Part shown: positions 16,661 to 25,600 of the stretch, piece after piece | Layout: each line of letters begins with the position of its first letter | How positions within the stretch are numbered: the stretch's first letter is position 1 | Assembly (NCBI GenBank): GCA_026706025.1 | Contig: JAPOZO010000095.1 | Location: 62,001 to 126,000 of the forward strand | Reading direction: 5' to 3' | DNA length: 64,000 bases | Source: Candidatus Poribacteria bacterium | GTDB taxonomy: Bacteria; Poribacteria; WGA-4E; WGA-3G | The notes under the pieces: model-generated | What the model was told of the DNA's origin: nothing | Databases searched by the model: none | The model's input: only the letters and a program-made list of their open reading frames with translations | Position numbers and translations under genes: made by a program

Positions 16661-18292
16661 ATGAAGATCCGGATTTCGATTTTAAGCGTAGTATGCCTCA
16701 TCAGCTGTTTTGTAATCGCTGGATTGTCGACCCCGGTGAATGCTGATTACGATTATTACGGAGATCGGTTGAGTCGTGAGCATCGCGTTGCAAGCGATGT
16801 TGACGAATGGATAGAGCGCGGGAATGCGACGATCACCGCCAGCCCACGCTTTGAGGATGGCGTTCGACTCACCGCTTGGGCAAACGACGCTCAGAACACA
16901 GACAACTACGAATTTGCAATCGCCAGCGCGGTATATCTCTTCGAAATTCCAGCAGGGACACAATATATTGAAGTCTTGGTGCGATACCGAGGGGAACCGC
17001 ATCGCTTAGAAATTGAAGACTACGACGAACCGATCGCAGGTCGCGCATGGATTCGTAACACTAAGCGCGAGGCAACACGCAGCGGTTATTATGACGAAAA
17101 CGCTAAAGAAACACGTTACGGTGACACTTTTGTCCTTCGAGCGAAAAACCGATCCGAACACATTAAGATTCCTGCAGTGGGTCATGTCAAAGATGGATGG
17201 ATGGAGCTTCATATTGTCGCCGAAGGCGGCGAGCAGATTGATGTAGAATATCTTGAAGTCTCCACGTATCGCAGACAGCCAAAAGTTAGAGTCATTCAAC
17301 GCTACACACCAACCTACCGTTGGCGTCCGTGGCATCGTTACACTTACCTCTACTTTTACGACGGGCCCGTCTATTACGCGACGGATTACGACTATTATCT
17401 CCGATGGAGCTATCCGATTTACGACCACCACTATCTCTCAATCCGCTCGTATTACGGTGGGTATCTCGGACGCTACCGCGGCTACTATCCAAGTGCTTAC
17501 TATCGCTACTATTCGCCGTATTACGGTTCCTACCATAGTTACTACCGTGGTACACCGAAGGTTTATCAGCGACGGACGCAGTTAAATCGGTGGAGCGCAC
17601 AACACGAAACGACGCGTCGGCAATACAGCCGTAGCCGATTATCCGCGAACAGTCAACGAGACAGTCGGACAGCAGTCCGGAGGAGTGTCCGCACTACACT
17701 TGAAAACCACCGGAAACAGACCCCGGCGACAACGGAACGGGTTGCGCGCCAATCAATTATTACGCAGAAACTGCGTGCCCGTGCTTCCACCTCGGCAATC
17801 CGTGAAAATAACGTCCGAAAAAGCACTTATGCTGCAGGGAATACAGGGAGTACACTCAGTAAGCAACGGCGTCACTCTACTGCTACAACGCAGAACGCGA
17901 ATCGCTACAGAAGGTCTGAGACACAACGGACTACACCGCTTTACAGACGTTCTACTCCCTCATCGACCCGGTCGTTCTCGTCGAGCACAAGCAGTAACTC
18001 GCGCCCGCAGTATAGAACGACTACTTCAAATTCGAGCTCATCTCGCTCGCGATCAAGTGTAAGCCGATCAACGACAAGTTCATCGCGTGAGAGATCAAGC
18101 GTGAGCCGTTCAAGCTCGAGTTCAAGTTCGTCGCGTTCACGATCAAGCGTCAGTCGTTCCTCGTCTTCTACAAAGACTCGAACGCGTCCGACAACAAGTT
18201 CGAGTTCATCGCGTAGCAGTTCAAGCAGTAGCAGCGACGATGACGATGACGATCGAAGCCGGACAACGCAACGGACGAAACGGCGACGTTAA
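16661..18292 (+). CDS. Secreted protein with Tyr-rich middle and SR-like low-complexity tail
   Basis: ATG 16661 follows AGGAGG; the 543-residue protein has a signal peptide (residues 1-28). Residues ~45-210 look like a folded beta-sandwich. Residues ~225-310 are extremely Tyr-rich (for example YYPSAYYRYYSPYYGSYHSY). The rest is low complexity: Thr/Arg-rich, then long Ser/Arg repeats (SRSRSSVSRS) resembling eukaryotic SR domains, a run of six Asp and a basic end. I do not recognise the family. The tail could be a flexible surface region or adhesive/structural material. The 3' DNA is repetitive because of the Ser/Arg codons. Confidence 0.8.
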   Translation: MKIRISILSVVCLISCFVIAGLSTPVNADYDYYGDRLSREHRVASDVDEWIERGNATITASPRFEDGVRLTAWANDAQNTDNYEFAIASAVYLFEIPAGTQYIEVLVRYRGEPHRLEIEDYDEPIAGRAWIRNTKREATRSGYYDENAKETRYGDTFVLRAKNRSEHIKIPAVGHVKDGWMELHIVAEGGEQIDVEYLEVSTYRRQPKVRVIQRYTPTYRWRPWHRYTYLYFYDGPVYYATDYDYYLRWSYPIYDHHYLSIRSYYGGYLGRYRGYYPSAYYRYYSPYYGSYHSYYRGTPKVYQRRTQLNRWSAQHETTRRQYSRSRLSANSQRDSRTAVRRSVRTTLENHRKQTPATTERVARQSIITQKLRARASTSAIRENNVRKSTYAAGNTGSTLSKQRRHSTATTQNANRYRRSETQRTTPLYRRSTPSSTRSFSSSTSSNSRPQYRTTTSNSSSSRSRSSVSRSTTSSSRERSSVSRSSSSSSSSRSRSSVSRSSSSTKTRTRPTTSSSSSRSSSSSSSDDDDDDRSRTTQRTKRRR

Positions 18293-18349
18293 TAGGAGCA
18301 ATATTGGCTTCGCATAGCCGTTTGGATGTGTGAAGCCTACATAGACTAC

Positions 18350-18919
18350 ATGCGGTTTTTGTTAATTATTTCACTCTTGTTGTTCAGCCTCCATGCCAGT
18401 TTTGCGCAGGAGGCTGAAAACGGCATAAATACCGAACAGCAAACAACTAAAACTGAAACGGCGGAACAGGTAAGACTTATTTCGCCAATCGGAGCAATAG
18501 TGCGTTCCGCTGTTGTCCCTGGATGGGGACAATTTCACAGTCGTAGTTACTTCCGAGGGAGCCTGACTGTTTTAGGAGTAGGCGGCTCCATCATCGGGGC
18601 CTTGTTAGCACAAAATTCCTTTAGGAATCGGTACAATGCCTATGAGACACTGGTTTGGGATGGTTTCTCTAACGAAAAAACGATAGTAGAAAGCTATGAA
18701 TATGCAAACCAGAGGTATAAACTCAGGACATTTTTTATGTATACCGGCATCGGTATTTGGCTGTATAGCCTTATCGACTCTTACGTGAGTGCTAACTTTT
18801 ACAACGCGACTACCCTGATTCAATCTATTGAACAGGATGCACAAAATATTGAAAAATTAGGGATCGAAATCGGCGCGACCCCTTCACATTTTTATTTCGG
18901 TATTGTTAAAACCTTTTAA
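18350..18919 (+). CDS. DUF5683-like membrane protein
   Basis: I prefer ATG 18350 to 18326 because the signal peptide (MRFLLIISLLLFSLHASFAQ) begins there, giving 189 residues. The segment AVVPGWGQFHSRSYFRG is typical of DUF5683-type proteins, where it precedes transmembrane helices. Two such helices follow (about residues 68-85 and 127-150). The function of this family is not known. It lies 58 bp after the SR-like protein gene and 31 bp before a lipoprotein gene, so the three may be co-expressed. Confidence 0.75.
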   Translation: MRFLLIISLLLFSLHASFAQEAENGINTEQQTTKTETAEQVRLISPIGAIVRSAVVPGWGQFHSRSYFRGSLTVLGVGGSIIGALLAQNSFRNRYNAYETLVWDGFSNEKTIVESYEYANQRYKLRTFFMYTGIGIWLYSLIDSYVSANFYNATTLIQSIEQDAQNIEKLGIEIGATPSHFYFGIVKTF

Positions 18920-18949
18920 AAAAAAAATTAAAAAAGGAGAACGCTTACT

Positions 18950-19516
18950 ATGTTCAGGAATTTCGCCAAAGTCAGCGGCGTACTCATCTTGCTCCTACTC
19001 GCAAATCTTATGGGGTGTGGAGACGCTGATAAGGTCGGACAAATTCCGGCTGAAGAACTCCTTCAAATTAGTAATGTTTTAGACCGATGGCGAGAAGGTT
19101 ACGAAACAGAAGATGTTAACACCTACATCGGGACCTTCTGGGAAGATGGCTTTCTTTATGTCTCTGATATGGGAACAGATGGCGATAAAACAGACGATGT
19201 TGAGTTTGATGACATCCGAGAGGAACGCGCCTCCGCGACTCGTGTCTTTGCACGGTTTCAAGATATTGAGATAGAGCTCTCTTCTCCGCCGGAAATTCAG
19301 ATGAATGACGATGGCACAGAGGCTGAGGTACGGAATCATTACAGAATCCAATTCTTTGTGTCGGACGGTCAGACACTTGAGGGTGGATACACCGGCGCAT
19401 ACGCCGAAGGTGATAATCTCTTTATCTTTGAAAAAAGAAATGATGAATGGCGTATAGCCGAATGGCATGACGAAGCCTTTAACGAGGAAGAAATTCGCAT
19501 TGCCAATAACCTATAG
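18950..19516 (+). CDS. Lipoprotein with NTF2/SnoaL-like domain
   Basis: The 188-residue protein begins behind AAGGAG and has a lipobox (LANLMGC), placing the mature N-terminus at Cys23. The rest looks like a cone-shaped NTF2/SnoaL-like fold: an N-terminal helix region VLDRWREGYETEDVNTYIG, then alternating strands ending in NDEWRIAEWHDEAF. These domains bind small ligands or act as scaffolds; no catalytic residues can be assigned. An acidic loop (TDGDKTDDVEFDD) is notable. Confidence 0.75.
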   Translation: MFRNFAKVSGVLILLLLANLMGCGDADKVGQIPAEELLQISNVLDRWREGYETEDVNTYIGTFWEDGFLYVSDMGTDGDKTDDVEFDDIREERASATRVFARFQDIEIELSSPPEIQMNDDGTEAEVRNHYRIQFFVSDGQTLEGGYTGAYAEGDNLFIFEKRNDEWRIAEWHDEAFNEEEIRIANNL

Positions 19517-19573
19517 GTTCAGAAAAGGAGGGCAATTTCTAACCCAAAGGGCGGGTAGAAATACTGTATATTC

Positions 19574-20989
19574 ATGCCGCAACAGGAGGAACACCTACGC
19601 GATTATTTTCAGCTCATTCAAAAGCATGCCTTTACGCTCTGCCTAACCATTCTATTAGTGTTAGGAACTGCCCTAATTATCTCGCTTCGTTTGCCCAAAA
19701 CTTACGCTGCTTCCACCTTAATATTACTCGTCCAACCCAGCGCGACATATTCCCTTCCTTCAGCAAATTTGTTTCAAAATGTGCTCTCCGGCGGTGCTGA
19801 CCGACGAGAGATGGAAACAATCAGCACCCGATTCTCTACAGAGTCCATGCTAAATACAGCAATCGAAAACCTTGAGGTGAACGGACACTCGGATGCAGCT
19901 GTGCTTTTACCTCCGGTAGGAAAACTCAAACGAGTGGTGAGAGCACAAGTAGATCCAGATTCTGATTATATCAATATTTCGGTTGAATTAACCGAGGCAG
20001 AAGGCGGTGAACGGAATGCAGCACTCCTCGTCAATCAGCTTGCAAAAGATATGCAAATGTTGAGGCGTGGAAATGAAGAAACAAAACTCAGAAAACTTAT
20101 GGAGTTCCTCGAAAATAAACAACGGGAAATCGAAGCGGAAATAGATAAAGATTTAGAGGATATCCTCCAATTTGTTCGCGACAATGGAAGTGCAGAAACA
20201 TGGGTACCGACGCTTACCAATTTGCTTGAGCACCTTGCGCGTGTTCGAGAAAATCTTGAGATAAATCAACAACAACTCTACGCAACAAATGCCCACATTA
20301 CATACCTAAAAGAACAACTACAAAACCTGCCTAAGCAGACACCACTATCAGAAACCACCTCTCATAACCCCATCTGGCTCTTCCAGCAAGAGAAACTCTT
20401 CAATCTTGAATCGCAACGCGTTGCTGATGCCAAAAAAGTCGGCACAACTTCATCAGATTTGGAAGGCCTTGATGCGCAAATCGCTGAAATTCAAAAGAAA
20501 AATGAGGAGACCTCGCCGCTAACTACGACGGTTACCTCCGGTGCTTCTGCCCATTACACTTACATACAGAATCAGCTGATAACGTTTGTTCCATATCTCT
20601 CGCGGTATGAAAATGCTGCGGAACGCCTCAAGCGGAAACAGGATACACTCGAAACTGAATTGGCGAAATTAATAGAACATATCCCCGAGAATCAGATTAT
20701 TCTTACACAAAAGGGTGCCAAGATTCAGAAAACCAACGCGATGGCTGAAGAAATTGCCAAACGCTCCCTTGAGGCTGAAATATTATACGCTGAATCTAAG
20801 ATGCCAACCTCTCGGAACCAAATAGGCGGCATTGAAATCGTTGATCGCGCTACACCGAGAAAAATTCCTGTTAGTCCGCAACTTCGGTTTATCCTTGTTA
20901 TCGCGGGAATCACTGGCTTAATTTTAGGTGTCACAGTTGTCCTATTTATTGAATATTTTAATAGGGCTATTGCGAATTTAAAAACGTGA
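19574..20989 (+). CDS. Wzz/GumC-like chain-length determinant protein
   Basis: The 471-residue protein has the polysaccharide co-polymerase layout: a cytoplasmic N-terminus, a transmembrane helix at about residues 18-36, a large periplasmic part rich in coiled coil (residues ~160-400) and a second helix near 438-460. RLPKTYAASTLILLV after the first helix is typical of the Wzz domain. It lacks the C-terminal tyrosine kinase of Wzc. Such proteins set the length of exported polysaccharide, but no glycosyltransferase genes are nearby. A terminator hairpin follows at 21028. Confidence 0.82.
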   Translation: MPQQEEHLRDYFQLIQKHAFTLCLTILLVLGTALIISLRLPKTYAASTLILLVQPSATYSLPSANLFQNVLSGGADRREMETISTRFSTESMLNTAIENLEVNGHSDAAVLLPPVGKLKRVVRAQVDPDSDYINISVELTEAEGGERNAALLVNQLAKDMQMLRRGNEETKLRKLMEFLENKQREIEAEIDKDLEDILQFVRDNGSAETWVPTLTNLLEHLARVRENLEINQQQLYATNAHITYLKEQLQNLPKQTPLSETTSHNPIWLFQQEKLFNLESQRVADAKKVGTTSSDLEGLDAQIAEIQKKNEETSPLTTTVTSGASAHYTYIQNQLITFVPYLSRYENAAERLKRKQDTLETELAKLIEHIPENQIILTQKGAKIQKTNAMAEEIAKRSLEAEILYAESKMPTSRNQIGGIEIVDRATPRKIPVSPQLRFILVIAGITGLILGVTVVLFIEYFNRAIANLKT

Positions 20990-21027
20990 ACATCTTGTTT
21001 AAAAATATTTATTTAGAAATATTACAG

Positions 21028-21060
21028 CCTCGAATTCAGGTTCGAGGTTTCATTATTTTG
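21028..21060 (+). terminator. Terminator after the Wzz-like gene
   Basis: CCTCGAA and TTCGAGG form a 7-bp stem around TTCAGG, followed by a T-rich stretch (TTTCATTATTTT). Confidence 0.7.
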
Positions 21061-21101
21061 ATAACTTTGTAAAAAAAATGTCAATTTTTCTTAAATTGTA
21101 G

Positions 21102-21408
21102 TATAATTATAGTATGTCCAATGTGCAATCGGGTATTTATACATCCGTTGGCATTGCGGATACTTACATCAATCTTTGGGCTTGTCGGTATTTTCGAGGC
21201 GTGCCCGAGAGTGCCCGATCCCGATTTCGTTATCGGTTTTGCCGTCTTCAGGGAGGCGGTAAGCAAGCGGGTATTAAGTCTACATCAGTGGCGTTATGTA
21301 GCGTCCATTGGTGTCATTTCGCCGAAAGTGTCTAAGTGTGCAATTCCGAAATTGCAACCGCTCTCTAAAACAGGCGAAATAATGAAAATGAACAATGAAA
21401 ATGAATAG
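21102..21408 (+). other. Unassigned transcribed-looking region with a -10 box and structured DNA
   Basis: TATAAT at 21102-21107 lies just before ATGs at 21114 and 21121, so any transcript would be nearly leaderless. The frame from 21121 is open for 95 codons, but its start has no ribosome site and no family is recognised. Small palindromes (GCAATT-CCGA-AATTGC at 21340-21355; ATCCG/CGGAT) could instead mean a small RNA. I cannot decide between a small gene, an RNA and decayed sequence. Confidence 0.25.
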
Positions 21409-21501
21409 TACTGACATTAAAGTTGAAAATATATTACATTTGTGGTATGCTTATCTGAAATTCCACCCCAATGCGTGCGCTTTTTCTGTTAAAAATAAAA
21501 G

Positions 21502-21530
21502 TTGACAGAAATTTGAATCAGTGCTATTTT
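21502..21530 (+). promoter_or_regulatory. Promoter of the large outer-membrane protein gene
   Basis: TTGACA (21502-21507), a 17-nt spacer and TATTTT (21525-21530) form a sigma70-like promoter 350 nt upstream of the start codon. Confidence 0.6.
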
Positions 21531-21877
21531 AAAGGCTAAGAACAGTTTTGCAGGCATTTTATTACGTGTTTATTGAAAAATCCGCAAAACAAACCCTTAA
21601 TTTGTTGGAAGGAGACTCGCTTTTTACACGCTTCGCGCGGTATTCGCGATTTACGGATATTCTATCCGACAGTGACGAACGGTACAGAAATTGAATAGGC
21701 TTTATTTTTAACCGACGCAATTTTGACACTTTTCGTTCAAACGCAAAGCAGTTTTCGTCCATTCCCAAGGTTTTTTGTCGGAAACCGGGGTATAGAGAAC
21801 GAATGATGAAATACTCATATCGCAGCTCCGTTACCCAAACATCCGATTCATTATCTCCAAGGAGGAAAAACAAAGTA
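21531..21877 (+). other. Long 5' leader of the large outer-membrane protein gene
   Basis: About 340 nt separate the promoter from ATG 21878. I recognise no known riboswitch. Short self-complementary pieces exist (for example CGCGGTATTCGCG and CGGATATTCTATCCG around 21637-21671). No convincing gene is seen on either strand. Confidence 0.4.
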
Positions 21878-24800
21878 ATGAACAGGCTAAAACAATCACT
21901 TGATGTTTTACTTGTAGCGACCTGTATTCTGAGTGCTTTCGTGCTCTATGGTTGTGGCGCACAGAGCCTTGGTCCACAAGAACCCCTATTGCCAACGATT
22001 GAGGGGAGTTCTAAATTCTCAGCGCGTTTCCAATTAGAGGAAGAACCGCAATTCTTCTATGATCTGTTTGGAAAAGAGCTGCTTGAAGGTAACGAGGTCT
22101 ATAACTATCGTGAGCAGAAAGAGTTTGACCAGAACGGTGAATTGTTCGTCGGTTGGACCGGTCAGTTGGATAGTGAAAGATTCTCGGCACAGTTGGATAG
22201 AACGGTTTTAACTGAAGATAGTTACCGTGGCAGATACACAGAGTTTGCTATCGGTGATAGCATGCGTTTTAAGCCGTCTACGCTATTCCCAAACCGCTAC
22301 ATCCTCTACAAAACAGAATTTGATGGGCTTCGATGGGATATCTCTTTTGCACAGGAACGGCACCTTTTCACACTCATCAATTCTCGTATCTCAAACCCTG
22401 TCCAATTGACTGACGCAGCGGCAAACCTCGCACCGACGCTCGGTCGTCGGAATGGTCTAAACGAAGACGCGGGAGTGCGGCACATTGAAAACGCACGCCT
22501 TGTAGGGTTCCGGGCGCAAGGGCTTTTGGGCGACATTTTCCGCGTCGGGTTTACTTATGTCAATCTTCACAAAGAACACCCGGAACGTGTTGAAAACCCG
22601 CTTATGGGTACTGTAGCCAATACACCGCCAGAATCAATTTCCGTTATCTTCCGAGATGACTCACCCGAAGACAATCACATTATTGTCACCCGATTCTCCG
22701 GCTTTGATCCAGATTTACATAACGAGAATATTCAGGGCGGCGTCGGTGCAGCGTTCAAGGAAATGAAAGTCACTGTTGTCACCCAAGCGTTGGAAGAATT
22801 AACGCCTGAAGAAATTGAAGAAGGTGCTGAACCTACGGCGTTACCTGCAGAAACTATCTCAGAAACACTTGACATCAGTAATGTCATCCCGATGCCTGTC
22901 GGAGGACTGCCTTCTGATATTCGCGATTCTGTTGACGGAGAGTGGAAGATCGTTGATGGCTTCAATAAGATGAAAGCCGTCCTCGTTTTTGTGGATCCAG
23001 ACGGAGCACCTTCACCCGAAGCCGCAACACTTCTCGGAGAAGGGGCATTTCAAATTGACGCAGATCCACGCACTGTTCAATCTGTTACCTTTGAAATGAT
23101 CGTAGCAGGTGATTACAACATCGCCATTATCGGATCCAGTGCTGCCAACAAAGCCGAGTCAGACCCTGAAATCCAAGAATGGATTAAAACTGAAGACGGT
23201 CACATCCAAATGCCCTACCGTGATGTTATTGAAGCACCCGGTAACTACGGGCAGTCCTCAGATTACACCAGTAACCGGGCAACGCTTCAAGACAACCCGA
23301 GTCAGTGGAGCGGTGAGGGTAGACCGCGTAAAGTCCGTTATCAATATGGCGCAGCACGTGCTGCTCTTCTCTATGGGCTTGACTTAGAAGGTACGATCGG
23401 TAATGTTTTTGTCCGAGCGCATTACTCCATTAACGGTAAATATAAGCAGTATCCTACCATCCCGAAAGATCAGATCGGATTTAGCCGGCTCAAAACAACT
23501 ATCCAAGGTGAAGATGGCGAAGAAGAAACCGGTATCTCCGTTGATCCAGCAACCGGCTTGCCATTAGACGCAAATGGGATACCTACCTACTCTGAGACCG
23601 AGGGTGAAAGATTTGAAGCCAGGTTAGGTGGCGACGGAACCGATGAAAGCGGCGACGGAGAAATGGGCAGAGAAACCGCATGGTTCCTCCAACTCAAATC
23701 TCGCTTCGGAAAGTTGTACCTCGAAGGGGTCTACTATCATATCGATCCTGGTTACACAACAACTTATCTCAATTTCGGTTCTAACTCTGACAGAGATCAA
23801 CCCTACTCACTGCCACGGACACCTGAATCACAGTCTGAACAAGATCCGTGGGACGAAACTAATTACGCTCTCATTGAAGATGATGATGATGATGATGACT
23901 GGCCGGATGACATCGACTTTGATGGTGTCCTACCACGCGCCGACGATAGAGACCAGAACGGCGTTTTGGACTTCCAAGAAGACTTCCTCATCTTTGATGC
24001 CGACCCACCGGTCTTCACTGACCTCGTTGACCTGAATAACAACGGCACGATTGATTCGCTTGAGGACGATTTTGAACCCCAGTACGAGTATGGGGTTGAC
24101 AGGGAAGGATACCATGTTTTCGCCGAATATGACCTCCTTGATAATCTTTCACTCAAAGTCGGATGGCTCAACGAAAACGAAGTCTCAAGCCGACGGAAGA
24201 ATGATTCCAAATATCTACATGTTACCTATCAACGTGACATTCCTGATTTCGGAACCGTGCTCTTCCAAAACCGTTTCGTCCGAGTCCAAGACGATATTCC
24301 AGACTACACCATTACACTGCGTGTTGGTGAATTGGAACCCGTTCAAATTTCCGATGAGCTTGATTTCTATAACGCTCGCGTGAATACGACAACGCTCCAG
24401 TTCCTTTATACCGCTGTTCCCAACCTCACATTGGAAGCGAAATTCCTCGTTGTGCTCCAAAAACAGTTTGAGCAAGATGAGGCAGATGCTATTTTCTTAG
24501 ATGTTGAGGCACCAGACCCCGACAACGCCGACGATCCGCTTACTGCCGATCAACGTGTCGATTTCATGGTACCTGTTGAACAGGTCCGTGCTGGCGGTGA
24601 AAGACGGGAGTTCCCGTTCTATCCAGATCACGGGATTAACGCACTTGATCCCGAAGACCCGGGTTTAATCTATGACCCCGAAAACTGGAAAACGCGGCGC
24701 TACCCGGAACGCGATATCCGCAACCAACAGACGATTCTCAAAGCGAGATACGAGATCCCTCTCGGTGAACTGCCATTTGTCGATAGAATCGGCGAAGATT

Positions 24801-25261
24801 TGACACTCACACCGATGGTGAAGTACATCTGGGATCGCGCATTTGACCGGGGTGCTGAGGAAATTCCTGACGCACTCAACCCACGTCAGTTCGTTCCCAC
24901 TGATAACGAACCCGTTGAATATCTCCGCTTCAATCGTAGAAGCCGTGAAGATGTACTCGGTGTACGACTTGACTATCAGTTCTCGCAAAGGATGAACATT
25001 CTTGGCGGTTTCCAATACCGGAAATTCACCAACCGGGATAATAACTTCAAAAACTATTTGACAAACTTCCCGGAAGATGAAGATGTTCCCGTACTCTACA
25101 GACCGGATTTGCGAACCCGAATCTTTGAAGTCCAAGCAATCAATCGTGGTGAATGGCTTGGGTTCAACATCGTCATCCTCGCGGGTTATCGGCGAACGAC
25201 TATCTTGCTCGACCACACGACGAGTAACACTACCTTCGTGCGAGCAATGATGGGCTTCTAA
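21878..25261 (+). CDS. Very large outer-membrane barrel protein
   Basis: ATG 21878 is chosen because AGGAGG lies 11 nt upstream; the open frame runs back to 21803 without a ribosome site. The 1127-residue protein starts with a signal segment ending in LYGCGAQ, which could be a lipobox. The body is rich in alternating aromatic strands (such as DGLRWDISFAQERHLFTLI) and ends in MMGF, the usual C-terminal Phe of an outer-membrane barrel. At about residues 666-730 (DNA 23876-24070) an acidic insertion with a run of Asp and two EF-hand-like loops (DRDQNGVLDFQED, DLNNNGTIDSLED) suggests calcium binding. Both a lipobox and a barrel end is unusual. No TonB-dependent plug is recognised, although ExbB/ExbD genes follow. 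Confidence 0.78.
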   Translation: MNRLKQSLDVLLVATCILSAFVLYGCGAQSLGPQEPLLPTIEGSSKFSARFQLEEEPQFFYDLFGKELLEGNEVYNYREQKEFDQNGELFVGWTGQLDSERFSAQLDRTVLTEDSYRGRYTEFAIGDSMRFKPSTLFPNRYILYKTEFDGLRWDISFAQERHLFTLINSRISNPVQLTDAAANLAPTLGRRNGLNEDAGVRHIENARLVGFRAQGLLGDIFRVGFTYVNLHKEHPERVENPLMGTVANTPPESISVIFRDDSPEDNHIIVTRFSGFDPDLHNENIQGGVGAAFKEMKVTVVTQALEELTPEEIEEGAEPTALPAETISETLDISNVIPMPVGGLPSDIRDSVDGEWKIVDGFNKMKAVLVFVDPDGAPSPEAATLLGEGAFQIDADPRTVQSVTFEMIVAGDYNIAIIGSSAANKAESDPEIQEWIKTEDGHIQMPYRDVIEAPGNYGQSSDYTSNRATLQDNPSQWSGEGRPRKVRYQYGAARAALLYGLDLEGTIGNVFVRAHYSINGKYKQYPTIPKDQIGFSRLKTTIQGEDGEEETGISVDPATGLPLDANGIPTYSETEGERFEARLGGDGTDESGDGEMGRETAWFLQLKSRFGKLYLEGVYYHIDPGYTTTYLNFGSNSDRDQPYSLPRTPESQSEQDPWDETNYALIEDDDDDDDWPDDIDFDGVLPRADDRDQNGVLDFQEDFLIFDADPPVFTDLVDLNNNGTIDSLEDDFEPQYEYGVDREGYHVFAEYDLLDNLSLKVGWLNENEVSSRRKNDSKYLHVTYQRDIPDFGTVLFQNRFVRVQDDIPDYTITLRVGELEPVQISDELDFYNARVNTTTLQFLYTAVPNLTLEAKFLVVLQKQFEQDEADAIFLDVEAPDPDNADDPLTADQRVDFMVPVEQVRAGGERREFPFYPDHGINALDPEDPGLIYDPENWKTRRYPERDIRNQQTILKARYEIPLGELPFVDRIGEDLTLTPMVKYIWDRAFDRGAEEIPDALNPRQFVPTDNEPVEYLRFNRRSREDVLGVRLDYQFSQRMNILGGFQYRKFTNRDNNFKNYLTNFPEDEDVPVLYRPDLRTRIFEVQAINRGEWLGFNIVILAGYRRTTILLDHTTSNTTFVRAMMGF

Positions 25262-25271
25262 ATGTTTTGTG

Positions 25272-25303
25272 TATCGCTGGACACGAAGACGTGTCCAGCG
25301 ATA
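25272..25303 (+). terminator. Perfect 14-bp hairpin after the outer-membrane protein gene
   Basis: TATCGCTGGACACG and its exact complement flank loop AAGA, 10 bp after the stop codon. No T-tract follows, so it may stabilise the mRNA end or end transcription in a T-independent way. Confidence 0.55.
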
Positions 25304-25360
25304 TCGCGTTTAGCAATATCACCTTATGATGTCGCCCTCAGCAACACGCAAATAGAGCGC

Positions 25361-25390
25361 GTAACTTTTTAGGCACTCAGGTGTTCTTAA
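25361..25390 (+). promoter_or_regulatory. Alternative-sigma-like promoter motif, copy 2
   Basis: GTAAC (25361-25365), 15 nt ending in CTCAG, then GTGTT (25381-25385) and CTTAA. It matches the copies at 417 and 27750. It lies about 210 nt before exbB; the leader between holds a hairpin AAGGTACG/CGTGCCTT at 25504-25524 and no gene. Confidence 0.55.
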
Positions 25391-25600
25391 TGAGAACGGC
25401 ATTGTAAACAGTAGAGGCAATCTACAAATACAGATATTGATTCCTAACCTGAAGATTTGTGTAGATGGAACGCTCACGCGTTAAAAAATAAAACTGAGTT
25501 GTTAAGGTACGGTTCCCGTGCCTTATCCATACAGCACTTTATGAACTTGCAGAGACTTGCCAAAAATAATTAGCAAGTCACCTAAGGAGGATCAGAACGA

